Assembly (NCBI GenBank): GCA_028869175.1
Contig: JAGWTB010000003.1
Location: forward strand, 1-62,575
Direction: 5' to 3'
From: Sphingomonadales bacterium
GTDB taxonomy: Bacteria; Pseudomonadota; Alphaproteobacteria; Sphingomonadales; Sphingomonadaceae
Length of the DNA stretch: 62,575 nt
Made by a program: the position numbers and the translations under genes. Below, piece after piece: positions 18,487 through 26,495 of this stretch. Within the stretch, counting starts at the first letter, position 1; the number at the start of each line of letters is the position of its first letter. The notes under the pieces were generated by a model that had not been told where the DNA came from, searched no databases, and saw only the letters and a list, made by a program, of their open reading frames with translations.

Positions 18487-18491
18487 AGATC

Positions 18492-18519
18492 AATTTAGGG
18501 GTGATCGGCTGACTGGCAA
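18492..18519 (-). promoter_or_regulatory. Candidate sigma-70 promoter of the RNA downstream of lolA
   Basis: On the minus strand TTGCCA (18519-18514) is followed after 16 bases by TAAATT (18497-18492). It lies 70 bases past the lolA stop and would start transcription at about 18485, exactly at the base of the long stem of the RNA candidate. Confidence 0.5.
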
Positions 18520-18589
18520 GTGAACGGGAATGGCAGGATTGTCGCGGTTTGTCGCATGTCTGGCACAAAGCGCGGCGACGCGTTGCCAG

Positions 18590-19267
18590 CTATCGACGAG
18601 CCGGGCGACGCGGATCGTTGTAGCTGAACGCGCTATCGGCGACAGCCATGCCGTACTGCTGATTCGACAGCCGGATGGTGGTGCGCTTGTTCTGCGAGTC
18701 GAGCGCCACCCAGGCGACCAGTTCCAGTCCGCCGGGGGCGGAGGCCTTGCGCACGAAGATCAGGGTGATCACCCCATATTCGGCATGCGAGCGATCACGC
18801 ACTTCGATGCTGACCACGTTCGGATCGGTGGTGGGCTGCAGCGTCCCGAAGCGTTTCACGTCGCGATTGGGATCGAGCAGCGCGCCTAGCGGGCTGTTGC
18901 CGATCGGCCAGCGCTGAACCTGCCGCACTTCATAGTCCACCAGCGTCAACGCCCGGCCGTCAGACACGATCAGCATCGGCACGCCGGGGGCATACTGGAA
19001 GCGGATCTTGCCGGGCCGCTTGATCGTCAGCACGCCATTGACGTGCTGGCCATTGCGATCGGTCTGGTTGAAATCGGCGCGCATCGTGGTGATGCCGCGC
19101 AGGGCGGTCACCGCGCGGTCAAGATCGGTGACGGCAGCGGCGGGTGCTGGCGACGGCGCAGCGGCTGCCGGGGCCTGCGCCAGGGTTGCGCCAGGCGCGG
19201 AAACGACAAGCGCCGCACAAAGCGCGGCGCCTGCAAGCTTGCGGATCAGGGAAGGTTTGCGGTTCAT
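18590..19267 (-). CDS. lolA: Outer-membrane lipoprotein carrier LolA-family protein
   Basis: A periplasmic chaperone that takes lipoproteins from LolCDE to the outer membrane. The 225-residue product has a signal peptide (~1-29, ATLAQ), an Ala/Pro-rich linker to ~45 and a LolA fold: MRADFNQTDRNGQHVNGVL, KRPGKIRFQYAPG and PMLIVSDGRALTLVDYE. The start is ATG 19267; the frame is open upstream, but MNRKPSLIRKLAG is the natural signal start. The rpmG gene lies 42 bases upstream in the same direction. Confidence 0.9.
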   Translation of the reverse strand: MNRKPSLIRKLAGAALCAALVVSAPGATLAQAPAAAAPSPAPAAAVTDLDRAVTALRGITTMRADFNQTDRNGQHVNGVLTIKRPGKIRFQYAPGVPMLIVSDGRALTLVDYEVRQVQRWPIGNSPLGALLDPNRDVKRFGTLQPTTDPNVVSIEVRDRSHAEYGVITLIFVRKASAPGGLELVAWVALDSQNKRTTIRLSNQQYGMAVADSAFSYNDPRRPARR

Positions 19268-19309
19268 ATGCGGGCCTTTAGAGCCACGCCGTTGAACTCG
19301 CAATGAACC

Positions 19310-19477
19310 TTACTTGATCTTGGCTTCCTTGAATTCCACGTGCTTGCGCACGACTGGATCGTACTTCTTGAAGCTGAACTTCTCGGTCGAGTTGCGCGGG
19401 TTCTTCTTCGTGACGTAGAAGAAGCCGGTGTCGGCGGTGGAGACCAGCCGGATCTTGACGGTTGCGGGCTTCGCCAT
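19310..19477 (-). CDS. rpmG: 50S ribosomal protein L33
   Basis: A 55-residue ribosomal protein read from ATG 19477: [20 protein letters not shown], then [20 protein letters not shown]. It is the cysteine-free (C-minus) type that does not need zinc, usual for this class. The high Lys content and exact family length make the call safe despite the small size. Confidence 0.96.
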   Translation of the reverse strand: MAKPATVKIRLVSTADTGFFYVTKKNPRNSTEKFSFKKYDPVVRKHVEFKEAKIK

Positions 19478-19590
19478 GGCGCTTGTCCTGTACTCTCGAT
19501 TCGGCCCTGACGGCCCCTGGAAAACGGCAAGAGCGGCGCTGGCACGCCGCCCTTCAAGGTTGCGGCCCTTGGCTTAGCCTTGGGGCAAAG

Positions 19591-20391
19591 TCAAGGCTTG
19601 GCGTGCGCTTTGCCGTGCGTTGCAAAGGCGGGAATCGGCTTCAACGCGCCGAAATGCTCTTTCTCCGGGTCGTGGTCCAGCGGCGGAAACTCCACCGGCT
19701 CGGGATCGACCGTCGTATCGGGCAGCCGGTCAAGCAAGTCGCGAATCAGGGTCAGGCGGCCCCGGCGCTGGTCGTTGAAGTCTACCAGGGTCCACGGCGC
19801 ATGCTTGGTGTGCGTTGCCTTCAGCATCGCCTCGCGCGCCCGGGTATAGGCGACATAGCTCTCCCGTGCCTTGAGATCGATGGGGGACAGCTTCCAGCGC
19901 TTCAGCGGGTCGGCCAGCCGTTCGGCAAAGCGCTTCTCCTGCTGCTCCTGATCGCAGCACAGCCAGTACTTGAACAGCAGGATACCCTCATCGACCAGCA
20001 TCTTCTCGAAGGCGGGGGTCTGCTTGAGGAAGGCATCGACCTGCGCGGGTGTGGCGAAGCCCATCACCTGCTCCACCCCGGCGCGGTTGTACCATGACCG
20101 GTCGAACAGCACGACCTCGCCCGCTGTCGGCAAGTGTTCCACATAGCGCTGGAAATACCACTGCCCCTTCTCGCGCTCATCCGGTTTGCCGAGCGCGACG
20201 ACGCGGCACTGGCGCGGGTTGAGCGGGTGGGAGACCGCCTGGATCGCGCCGCCCTTGCCGGCGGTATCTCGCCCTTCGAACAGCACCAGCACCCGCGCGC
20301 CCGTCGCCGCAGCCCAGCGCGCCATGGCGACCAGCTCTTCCTCCAGCGGAACATAGAGCTTTTCGAATTTCTTGCGCTTGAGCTTGGCCAA
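19591..20391 (-). CDS. ppk2: Polyphosphate kinase 2 family protein
   Basis: Transfers phosphate between polyphosphate and nucleoside diphosphates in the cytosol. The 266-residue length fits one-domain PPK2. Walker A-like FEGRDTAGKGG (~39-49), the DRSWYNRAGVE Walker B/lid segment (~98-108) and the basic WKLSPIDLKARE region are present. It is divergent from phhA. Whether it makes ATP or GTP cannot be read from sequence alone. A hairpin GCGGCG/CGCCGC at 19533-19550 may end its transcript, though without a clear U-run. Confidence 0.92.
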   Translation of the reverse strand: MAKLKRKKFEKLYVPLEEELVAMARWAAATGARVLVLFEGRDTAGKGGAIQAVSHPLNPRQCRVVALGKPDEREKGQWYFQRYVEHLPTAGEVVLFDRSWYNRAGVEQVMGFATPAQVDAFLKQTPAFEKMLVDEGILLFKYWLCCDQEQQEKRFAERLADPLKRWKLSPIDLKARESYVAYTRAREAMLKATHTKHAPWTLVDFNDQRRGRLTLIRDLLDRLPDTTVDPEPVEFPPLDHDPEKEHFGALKPIPAFATHGKAHAKP

Positions 20392-20433
20392 TGTCGGGAC
20401 TCCTTGATCGATCCATATGCGCCGGAGCGGGCC

Positions 20434-20506
20434 GGTGCCGTACCTGCTTCACGGCACCTGTAGCAGAACTGTGATACAAGCCTGCGCCCAACCGGGGACG
20501 GGCGCA
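20434..20506. other. Two hairpins in the ppk2-phhA divergent spacer
   Basis: GGTGCCGT pairs with ACGGCACC (20434-20441 with 20451-20458). TGCGCCC pairs with GGGCGCA (20483-20489 with 20500-20506) around a ten-base loop. They lie 55-127 bases before the phhA start and could be part of its leader or divergent regulatory sites. Confidence 0.4.
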
Positions 20507-20545
20507 AGGTGGATGAATTGCCCTGCGTGTCGCAAGCTGGTACAA

Positions 20546-20559
20546 GTTGCAATTGCAAC
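20546..20559. promoter_or_regulatory. Perfect 14-bp palindrome in the phhA start region
   Basis: GTTGCAATTGCAAC ends one base before the phhA ATG, so it occupies the place of the Shine-Dalgarno. TTGCAA half-sites of this kind are seen for Lrp/AsnC-type regulators, and phhA genes are often controlled by aromatic-amino-acid regulators. No regulator gene is adjacent, so this is a candidate operator only. Confidence 0.5.
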
Positions 20560-20560
20560 C

Positions 20561-21499
20561 ATGTCTGACACGATCGCCCCCGAATTCGACTACGCCCGCC
20601 TGCCGGAGGCAGGTGGCCATGTGTTCACCGCGCCGCTGCGCCGCCCGGACCTTGTCGGGGCGGACTGGCTGGAGCCAGCACAGCGGGCATATGGGGCAGA
20701 TGAACATGCAGTGTGGGACGAACTGTTTGCCCGCCAGATGCAGGTCCTGCCCGGCCGCGCCGCCAGCGCTTTCATGACCGGGCTGGAGCGGCTCGATCTC
20801 GGGCGCGGCGGCGTACCCGATTTCGCCCGCCTCTCCGCCGAACTCGGCGCGCTGACCGGGTGGAGCGTGGTGCCGGTGCCCTCGCTGATCCCCGATCACA
20901 TATTCTTCTGGCATCTGGCCAACCGGCGCTTTCCCGCGGGCAATTTCATTCGCAGCCGCCAGTGCTTTGACTACATCCAGGAACCCGACGTGTTCCATGA
21001 CGTGTTCGGCCACGTGCCGATGCTTACCGATCCCATGTTCGCCGATTACATGCAGGAATATGGCCGCGCCGGGTGGAAGGCGATGAAGTACAACCGGCTG
21101 AAAGCGCTGGGGGCGCTGTACTGGTACACGGTGGAATTCGGCCTGCTGCTGGAGCACGGCGAGGTCAGGGCCTATGGCGCGGGCATCCTTTCCGGGCCGA
21201 CCGAGACGGTCTATTCGGTCAGCGCCGCCTCGCCGAACCGGATCATGCTGCACGTCGACCGGGTGATGCGCACCGACTATGTGATCGACGACCTGCAGCC
21301 CACCTATTTCGTCATCGAAAGCTTCGCCGACCTCTACCACCAGACAGTGGAGCGCGATTTTGACCGGCTCTACCGCAGCCTCGGCCCCGGCTTCACTTAT
21401 GCCAATACGGCGGTGATCGACGTGGACGATGTGCTCCAGCGCGGCACGCAGGAATACTGGCTGCGCGGCGGCCGGGGGTCAGGCGCGGAGCCGGTCTGA
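20561..21499 (+). CDS. phhA: Phenylalanine 4-monooxygenase
   Basis: A pterin- and iron-dependent hydroxylase that converts phenylalanine to tyrosine; cytosolic. The 312 residues cover the bacterial single catalytic domain. Iron ligands are H146 and H151 in FHDVFGHVP and E192 in YWYTVEFG. The start ATG 20561 (MSDTIAPEFDYARL) matches the family; upstream frame continuation is not protein-like. No classical Shine-Dalgarno is visible because a palindrome occupies that place. The pterin recycling genes are not in the window. Confidence 0.95.
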   Translation: MSDTIAPEFDYARLPEAGGHVFTAPLRRPDLVGADWLEPAQRAYGADEHAVWDELFARQMQVLPGRAASAFMTGLERLDLGRGGVPDFARLSAELGALTGWSVVPVPSLIPDHIFFWHLANRRFPAGNFIRSRQCFDYIQEPDVFHDVFGHVPMLTDPMFADYMQEYGRAGWKAMKYNRLKALGALYWYTVEFGLLLEHGEVRAYGAGILSGPTETVYSVSAASPNRIMLHVDRVMRTDYVIDDLQPTYFVIESFADLYHQTVERDFDRLYRSLGPGFTYANTAVIDVDDVLQRGTQEYWLRGGRGSGAEPV

Positions 21500-21572
21500 C
21501 CGCTTTACGCGGAAAGGCCGGCGAATCCGCAGATCCGCCGGCCTCCCGCTGTTCACCTGTTTGGCTGCACCG

Positions 21573-21866
21573 TTATTGCGGTGCCTTGTCCATCTTGTCA
21601 GCCTTGTTTTCCATCGCATCGGCCTTGGCGTCACCGGTCGCGCGGACGGTATCGGCCTTGTCTTCCATGGCGTCAGCCTTGGCCTCGGACGTGGCACGGA
21701 CAGCGTCGGCGGAATTCTCCATGGCGTCCGCTGCGCTTTCCGAAGCCTCGCGCACTTGCTGCGCCTGATCTTCGGCCTTGTTTTCCTTCGCACTGTCGCA
21801 GGCAGACAGCGCGAGGCCCATGGCGGCGACGGAGGCAAGAGCGGCGAACTTGATAACGGTCTTCAT
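21573..21866 (-). CDS. Small repeat lipoprotein
   Basis: A 97-residue lipoprotein. The signal MKTVIKFAALASVAAMGLAL leads to the lipobox LSAC with Cys23. From residue 46 the protein is built of 18-residue repeats (ADAMENSADAVRATSEAK, ADAMEDKADTVRATGDAK, then a partial copy), which predict a long charged alpha helix or coiled coil like that of Lpp-type lipoproteins. It lies 75 bases after the GlsB-type gene in the same direction and may share its EcfG-type promoter. GGAAGGAAG lies before the ATG. A role in envelope stress is an inference. Confidence 0.8.
   Translation of the reverse strand: MKTVIKFAALASVAAMGLALSACDSAKENKAEDQAQQVREASESAADAMENSADAVRATSEAKADAMEDKADTVRATGDAKADAMENKADKMDKAPQ
21597..21731 (-). 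repeat. 54-bp tandem repeat inside the lipoprotein gene
   Basis: Two and a half copies of a 54-bp unit encode the 18-residue helical repeats (residues 46-90). Copies differ at several codon positions, so the array has been kept by protein selection rather than recent expansion. Confidence 0.7.
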
Positions 21867-21892
21867 ATGCAGGCTTCCTTCCTTCGTGAAAC

Positions 21893-21913
21893 GGGGCGGC
21901 TTTCCACCGCCCC
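21893..21913 (-). terminator. Hairpin between the GlsB-type and lipoprotein genes
   Basis: GGGGCGG and CCGCCCC form a seven-bp stem with a seven-base loop in the 75-base spacer, followed on the minus strand by GTTTC. It may be a leaky terminator or a processing site that separates the two messages. Confidence 0.4.
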
Positions 21914-21941
21914 GCGTTCAATATTCATCGCTTGATGGCGT

Positions 21942-22211
21942 TCAGCGCACGCTGCCGCGACGCACCAGGTTGACGATCCCCAGCAGCACCACCGCACCCA
22001 GGAAGGTGACCAGCAGCGAACTGGCGGAATAGTCGCCGGCCATGATGTTGCCGCCGCCGACCAGCGGATTGATGACGAACCCGGCGAGCAAGGCACCGAC
22101 GATGCCGACCACCACGTTGAGCAGGATGCCCTGCTGTCCGTCGGTGCGCATCATGATCGAGGCGAGCCAGCCGAGCACACCGCCGATGACCAGTAGAATG
22201 ATGATACCCAT
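21942..22211 (-). CDS. GlsB/YeaQ/YmgE-family (transglycosylase-associated) membrane protein
   Basis: An 89-residue inner-membrane protein with three hydrophobic segments. The family pattern is present: GGVLGWLASIMMRTDGQQGI followed by VVGIVGALLAGFVINPL. Members are often stress-induced; the biochemical role is unknown. The start is ATG 22211, with AAGGGAG ten bases before it. A perfect EcfG-type promoter lies 36 bases upstream, which places the gene in the general stress regulon. Confidence 0.9.
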   Translation of the reverse strand: MGIIILLVIGGVLGWLASIMMRTDGQQGILLNVVVGIVGALLAGFVINPLVGGGNIMAGDYSASSLLVTFLGAVVLLGIVNLVRRGSVR

Positions 22212-22246
22212 GGTATTGGAACTCCCTTCGCAAGCTATGCGAGGAG

Positions 22247-22271
22247 AACGCGCGGCTGGGCGGGAGGTTCC
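22247..22271 (-). promoter_or_regulatory. Perfect EcfG-type promoter of the GlsB-type gene
   Basis: On the minus strand GGAAC (22271-22267), 16 bases, CGTT (22250-22247): a full consensus match. The predicted leader to the ATG at 22211 is about 30 bases. It is the only EcfG site found outside the regulatory locus. Confidence 0.85.
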
Positions 22272-22305
22272 GTGAAACAAGACGAAGCGATTGCGCTCCG
22301 CCCGG

Positions 22306-23118
22306 TCAACGCAGGGAGAGGTAGGCGATTGCGGCGATGCCGGCAGCGATGCGATACCAGGCGAAAGGGGCGAAGCCAGAGCGGCTGACATAGGCGACGA
22401 AGGCCTTGATCACCGCCAGCGCCACCACGAACGACACGGCGAAGCCCACCGCGATCTCGCTCCAGCCGACCGGGCCGGTGCCGGCCATCAGCGCATGGCG
22501 ATTGTCCAGCAGTTCAAGCGTCGATGCCCCCAGCATGGTCGGCACGGCCAGGAAGAAGCTGAACTCGGCCGCCGTGCGCCGCTCTATGCCCATGGCCAGC
22601 GCGCCCATGATCGTCGCGCCGGAGCGGCTGACCCCGGGGATCATCGCCAGGCATTGCATCAGCCCCACACCAAAGGCTTGCCGCATCGGTAATTGCGCCA
22701 CGCCGCTGGCCGGACCGGGCCGGGCCTTGCGCTCGATCACCAGGATCGCGATGCCGCCTACCAGCAGCGCCCAGCCGACCACCATCGGCGTTTCCAGCAG
22801 GACATCGATCTGCTTCTTGAGCAGCAGACCCAGCACCGCGGAAGGCAGGAAGGCAACCAGCACGTTGCGGACGAAGGCGATGGAGACCTTTTCCATGCGC
22901 AGCAGGCCCCAGCCCACCGCCCAGAAGGTCCGCCAGTACTGCACCACCACGGCCAGGATCGCGCCCAGCTGGATCACCACGTTGAACACCTTCCACTGCT
23001 CGGCATCATAGCCGAACAGTTCGGTAGCGAGCATCAGGTGACCGGTGGAGGAAACCGGGATGAACTCGGTCAGCCCTTCGACAATACCCAGCAGGACAGC
23101 GGTGACGGTCAGCGACAT
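22306..23118 (-). CDS. uppP: Undecaprenyl-diphosphatase (BacA type)
   Basis: An integral membrane phosphatase that recycles undecaprenyl diphosphate for peptidoglycan and polysaccharide synthesis. The 270-residue protein has about eight membrane segments and both catalytic motifs: EGLTEFIPVSSTGHL near residue 14 and PGVSRSGATI in the second half. The ATG at 23118 follows GGGAAC at a distance. It is 52 bases downstream of the ABC exporter gene, so the two may be one unit. Confidence 0.95.
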   Translation of the reverse strand: MSLTVTAVLLGIVEGLTEFIPVSSTGHLMLATELFGYDAEQWKVFNVVIQLGAILAVVVQYWRTFWAVGWGLLRMEKVSIAFVRNVLVAFLPSAVLGLLLKKQIDVLLETPMVVGWALLVGGIAILVIERKARPGPASGVAQLPMRQAFGVGLMQCLAMIPGVSRSGATIMGALAMGIERRTAAEFSFFLAVPTMLGASTLELLDNRHALMAGTGPVGWSEIAVGFAVSFVVALAVIKAFVAYVSRSGFAPFAWYRIAAGIAAIAYLSLR

Positions 23119-23170
23119 CAGATCAAGTTCCCGGTTGCAGGGGTTGTATGGGCCGTCTGTTCAGGCGAGG

Positions 23171-25012
23171 TCAGCCCTCGGCCTCGGCAAAGGCGCGCTC
23201 GTCGAACTGCAGGCTGGCAAGGCGCGCATAGAGGCCGCCGGCGCGGGTCAGCGTGTCATGGGTACCTTGCTCGACGATCCGGCCCGCATCCATCACGACG
23301 ATGCGATCCGCCTGCCGCACGGTGGCGAGGCGGTGGGCGATGACCAGCGTGGTGCGGGTGGCCATCAGCCGGTCGAGCGCTTCCTGCACCAGCCGTTCGC
23401 TTTCGGCGTCGAGCGCGGACGTCGCCTCGTCCAGCAGCAGGATCGGCGCGTCGCGCAGCAAGGCGCGGGCGATGGCAATGCGCTGGCGCTGGCCGCCGGA
23501 AAGGCGCGCGCCATCTTCCCCCAGGAAGGTATCGAGGCCCTCGGGCAATTCGCGCAGGAAGCCCTCCGCGTTGGCCAGGCGCGCGGCCTGGCAGATCATC
23601 TCGTCATCCGCTTCCCAGTTGCCGTAGCGCAGATTGTCGCGCGCAGAGGCGGCGAAGAGCACGCCTTCCTGCGGCACCAGCGCCATGCGGCGGCGCACTT
23701 CGGAAGGGTCAGCCTCGGTCAATGGAATGCCGTCAAGCTTGATCGTGCCCGCCTGCGGATCATAGAATCGCTCGGCCAGCTGGAACAGCGTGGACTTGCC
23801 CGCGCCCGAGGGCCCGACGATCGCCACCGTTTCGCCCGGCTCCACCGTCAGGGTGAAATCGAGCAGCGCCGCCGGTTCGGGGCGGGTTGGATAGCGGAAG
23901 GTCACCCCGGCGAAGGCGATTTGCCCGCGCGGAGGCGATGGCAGGATCAGCGGCCGTTCGGGCATGGCGATGGTCGGCTTTTCGTGCAGCAGTTCGTTCA
24001 GCCGCCCCGCCGCGCCGGCCGCGCGCACCAGATCGCCATAGACTTCGGACAGCGATCCCAGCGCGCCGGCCACCAGCGCGCCAGCCAGCACGAACGCGGC
24101 AATGGTGCCGCCGCTGATCTCGCCGCTCGCCACGCCCAGCGCCCCGCGCCACATCAGCGCGGTGAGCGCACCGAACACCAGAAACATCACCGTGGAGGTC
24201 ATCAGCGCGCGGATCAGGAAGCGGCGCTTCGCCGTGGCGAAGGTGCGTTCCACCGCCGCACTGAAACGCGCCTGTTCGCGGGCTTCCTGGTTGAAGGCCT
24301 GAACGATCCGGGTGGCACTGAGCACTTCGGAAACCAGCGAACCAACTTCTGCCACGCGGTCCTGGCTGGTCCGCGAAACCTTGCGCAGGCGGCGGCCGAA
24401 CCAGACGATGGGCAGCACGACGCACAGGATGCCCACCACCAGCCACATGGTCAGGCGCGGCTGCAGAAAGAACAGATAGCCGATGCCGCCCACCGCCGTG
24501 ATGGCGTTGCGCAGCGCGACCGAAACCGTGGTGCCGACCACCTGCTCGATCAGCACCGTGTCCGAGGTCATCCGCGACGAAATCTCGCGCGGGCTGTTCT
24601 CCTCGAAAAAGGCGGGAGACAGCCGCAGCAGGTTGTTCTGCACCGCCAGCCGGACGTCGGCGACGACCCGCTCGCCCAGCCAGGACACCGAATAGAACCG
24701 GACGGCCGTGCCCAGGGCCAGCACCACCACCAGCAACAGCATGTATTCGAACCAGCGGGCAATGTCGTCCGGGTGGCCGCCACGCGCGAAGCCGCGATCG
24801 ATGATCAGGCGGAAGGCGGCGGGAAAGGCCAGGGTGGCCGATGCCGTGATCGTCAGCGCAACGAGCGCGATGAGCACGCGTGAGGGATAGGCCAGGGCCG
24901 CAGCCCAGATCATCCTCAGCGGACCCAGCCCGCGCGCGGGCTTGCCATCAACGGCGGGAAGGGATTCGGGGGCGATTTCGGCGTTGGCCGGTGCGACGCT
25001 TTCGGCTGGCAT
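23171..25012 (-). CDS. ABC exporter, fused membrane and ATPase domains
   Basis: A 613-residue half-transporter of the MsbA/LmrA type that works as a dimer. A short Ala/Glu-rich head leads to six membrane helices (~50-340). The ATPase half contains Walker A GPSGAGKST, signature LSGGQRQR, Walker B ILLLDEATSALD and the H-loop IAHRLATV. The start is taken as ATG 25012 (MPAESVAPANAE); the frame continues upstream, but that part is not protein-like. Substrate is not evident; lipid or multidrug export are both possible. Confidence 0.9.
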   Translation of the reverse strand: MPAESVAPANAEIAPESLPAVDGKPARGLGPLRMIWAAALAYPSRVLIALVALTITASATLAFPAAFRLIIDRGFARGGHPDDIARWFEYMLLLVVVLALGTAVRFYSVSWLGERVVADVRLAVQNNLLRLSPAFFEENSPREISSRMTSDTVLIEQVVGTTVSVALRNAITAVGGIGYLFFLQPRLTMWLVVGILCVVLPIVWFGRRLRKVSRTSQDRVAEVGSLVSEVLSATRIVQAFNQEAREQARFSAAVERTFATAKRRFLIRALMTSTVMFLVFGALTALMWRGALGVASGEISGGTIAAFVLAGALVAGALGSLSEVYGDLVRAAGAAGRLNELLHEKPTIAMPERPLILPSPPRGQIAFAGVTFRYPTRPEPAALLDFTLTVEPGETVAIVGPSGAGKSTLFQLAERFYDPQAGTIKLDGIPLTEADPSEVRRRMALVPQEGVLFAASARDNLRYGNWEADDEMICQAARLANAEGFLRELPEGLDTFLGEDGARLSGGQRQRIAIARALLRDAPILLLDEATSALDAESERLVQEALDRLMATRTTLVIAHRLATVRQADRIVVMDAGRIVEQGTHDTLTRAGGLYARLASLQFDERAFAEAEG

Positions 25013-25163
25013 GGCGGATGCCCTAGCCCAGCCGGAGGCGCGCGGGAAGCGGCAAGCGCGCAAGATTCGCAGGATTCTGCAAATGCCGCATTGCAACACG
25101 CCGCGAATCGCGGCACCATGCGGGAAAGCGGCATGATTTGACGCGCCGCAACGGGGACGCGCC

Positions 25164-26408
25164 GTGCTTTACAACCTCTATGAAGTGCAGAAATCCTGGT
25201 TTGCCACCGCCGGTGCAATGGCATCGATGGGGGCGGAGATGCTGACTCATCCGGGCAACCCCTTCGCCGCCGTCGGCGCGGGGCCGGTCATCGCTTCGGC
25301 GCTTGATGTCTTCGTTCACGCCACCCTGCCGCGCGGCAAGCCCAGTTTCGACATCGAGATGGTGACGGTGGACGGGGTAAGCCAGCCGGTCACGGAAGCG
25401 ATCGTGATCCACCGTCCGTTCTGCAATCTGCTGCGCTTCACCCATCCCGGCCTTGGCCCCGACGCGCCGCGTCTGCTGATCGTCGCGCCGATGAGCGGGC
25501 ACTTCGCCACGCTGCTGCGCGGCACGGTGGCGCGGCTGCTGGAGCGCGCCGAGGTCTACATCACCGATTGGGCCGACGCGAAGATGGTGCCGATCGAGGC
25601 CGGATCGTTCAGCCTGGACGACTACATCGACCACGTGATCGATTTCTTCGAACACATCGGCCCCGGTGCCCATGCCCTGGCGGTGTGCCAGCCTTCGGTG
25701 CCAACGCTGGCCGCCACCGCAATCATGGCGGCGGACAAGCATCCGTGCCGCCCCGCCTCGCTGACCATGATGGGCGGCCCGGTCGATACCCGCGAAGCGC
25801 CGACGAGCGTCAACGACGTCGCCATGGGCCGCCCCCATTCGTGGTTTGAAAGCAACGTCATCGCCACCGTGCCGCTGACCTACCCCGGCGCAGGCCGCCG
25901 GGTCTATCCCGGCTTCCTGCAGCTTGCGGGCTTCATGGCGATGAACCTAGGCAGCCACTTGCAGAGCCACTACCAGATGTTCAAGCACATGGTGGCGGGC
26001 GATGGCGAAAGCGCCGACGCCAGCAAGGCCTTTTACGAGGAATACCGCTCGGTCTGCGATCTGCCGGCGGAATACTACCTCCAGACCATCGAACACGTGT
26101 TCCAGCGCCACTCGCTGCCCAAGGGCGAATTCGTCCACCGCGGCAAGACGGTTGACCTGGGCGCGATCCGCGACACCGCGCTGCTCGCCATCGAGGGCGA
26201 GAAGGACGACATTTCCGGTATCGGCCAGACCAGGGCAGCGCTGCACCTCGCCACCGGGCTGGCGGAAAGCCGCAAGCAATACCTGCTTGCCCCGGACGTG
26301 GGCCACTACGGCATCTTCAACGGCAGCAAATGGCGCAACACCATAGCGCCGGTGGTGGAGGAATGGATGGCCCGCCATGATCGCGGCAAGCTGCGCGTGG
26401 TGGCTTGA
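25164..26408 (+). CDS. phaZ: Intracellular polyhydroxyalkanoate depolymerase
   Basis: Hydrolyses stored PHA granules in the cytosol. The 414-residue protein has the PhaZ1-type core with a cysteine nucleophile, C175 in ALAVCQPSVP, instead of the serine lipase box. The charge-relay Asp and His are probably in IEGEKDDISG and PDVGHYGIFNG. The N-terminus MLYNLYEVQKSWF is characteristic. The start is GTG 25164. It stands alone, divergent from the ABC exporter; no PHA synthase is in view. Confidence 0.94.
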   Translation: MLYNLYEVQKSWFATAGAMASMGAEMLTHPGNPFAAVGAGPVIASALDVFVHATLPRGKPSFDIEMVTVDGVSQPVTEAIVIHRPFCNLLRFTHPGLGPDAPRLLIVAPMSGHFATLLRGTVARLLERAEVYITDWADAKMVPIEAGSFSLDDYIDHVIDFFEHIGPGAHALAVCQPSVPTLAATAIMAADKHPCRPASLTMMGGPVDTREAPTSVNDVAMGRPHSWFESNVIATVPLTYPGAGRRVYPGFLQLAGFMAMNLGSHLQSHYQMFKHMVAGDGESADASKAFYEEYRSVCDLPAEYYLQTIEHVFQRHSLPKGEFVHRGKTVDLGAIRDTALLAIEGEKDDISGIGQTRAALHLATGLAESRKQYLLAPDVGHYGIFNGSKWRNTIAPVVEEWMARHDRGKLRVVA

Positions 26409-26443
26409 TCGCCTGTCGCTACGGTTATCGCGACGAGGCTAAT

Positions 26444-26482
26444 CCCCTTTATCGACCTGCGAAAAGCGCAAAGTCGATGGGG
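26444..26482. terminator. Hairpin in the phaZ/DUF4126 convergent spacer
   Basis: CCCC-TTT-ATCGAC (26444-26456) pairs with GTCGAT-GGGG (26473-26482), and TGCG/CGCA can pair inside. It lies between two convergent genes and could stop transcription from both sides, although no T-run follows. Confidence 0.4.
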
Positions 26483-26495
26483 ACCATCGGGTGAG

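Noticed and set aside
23045..24883. A 612-codon open frame antisense to the ABC exporter
   Set aside because: Rich in His/Arg/Gln without any domain; it covers the ABC gene exactly. Treated as a shadow.
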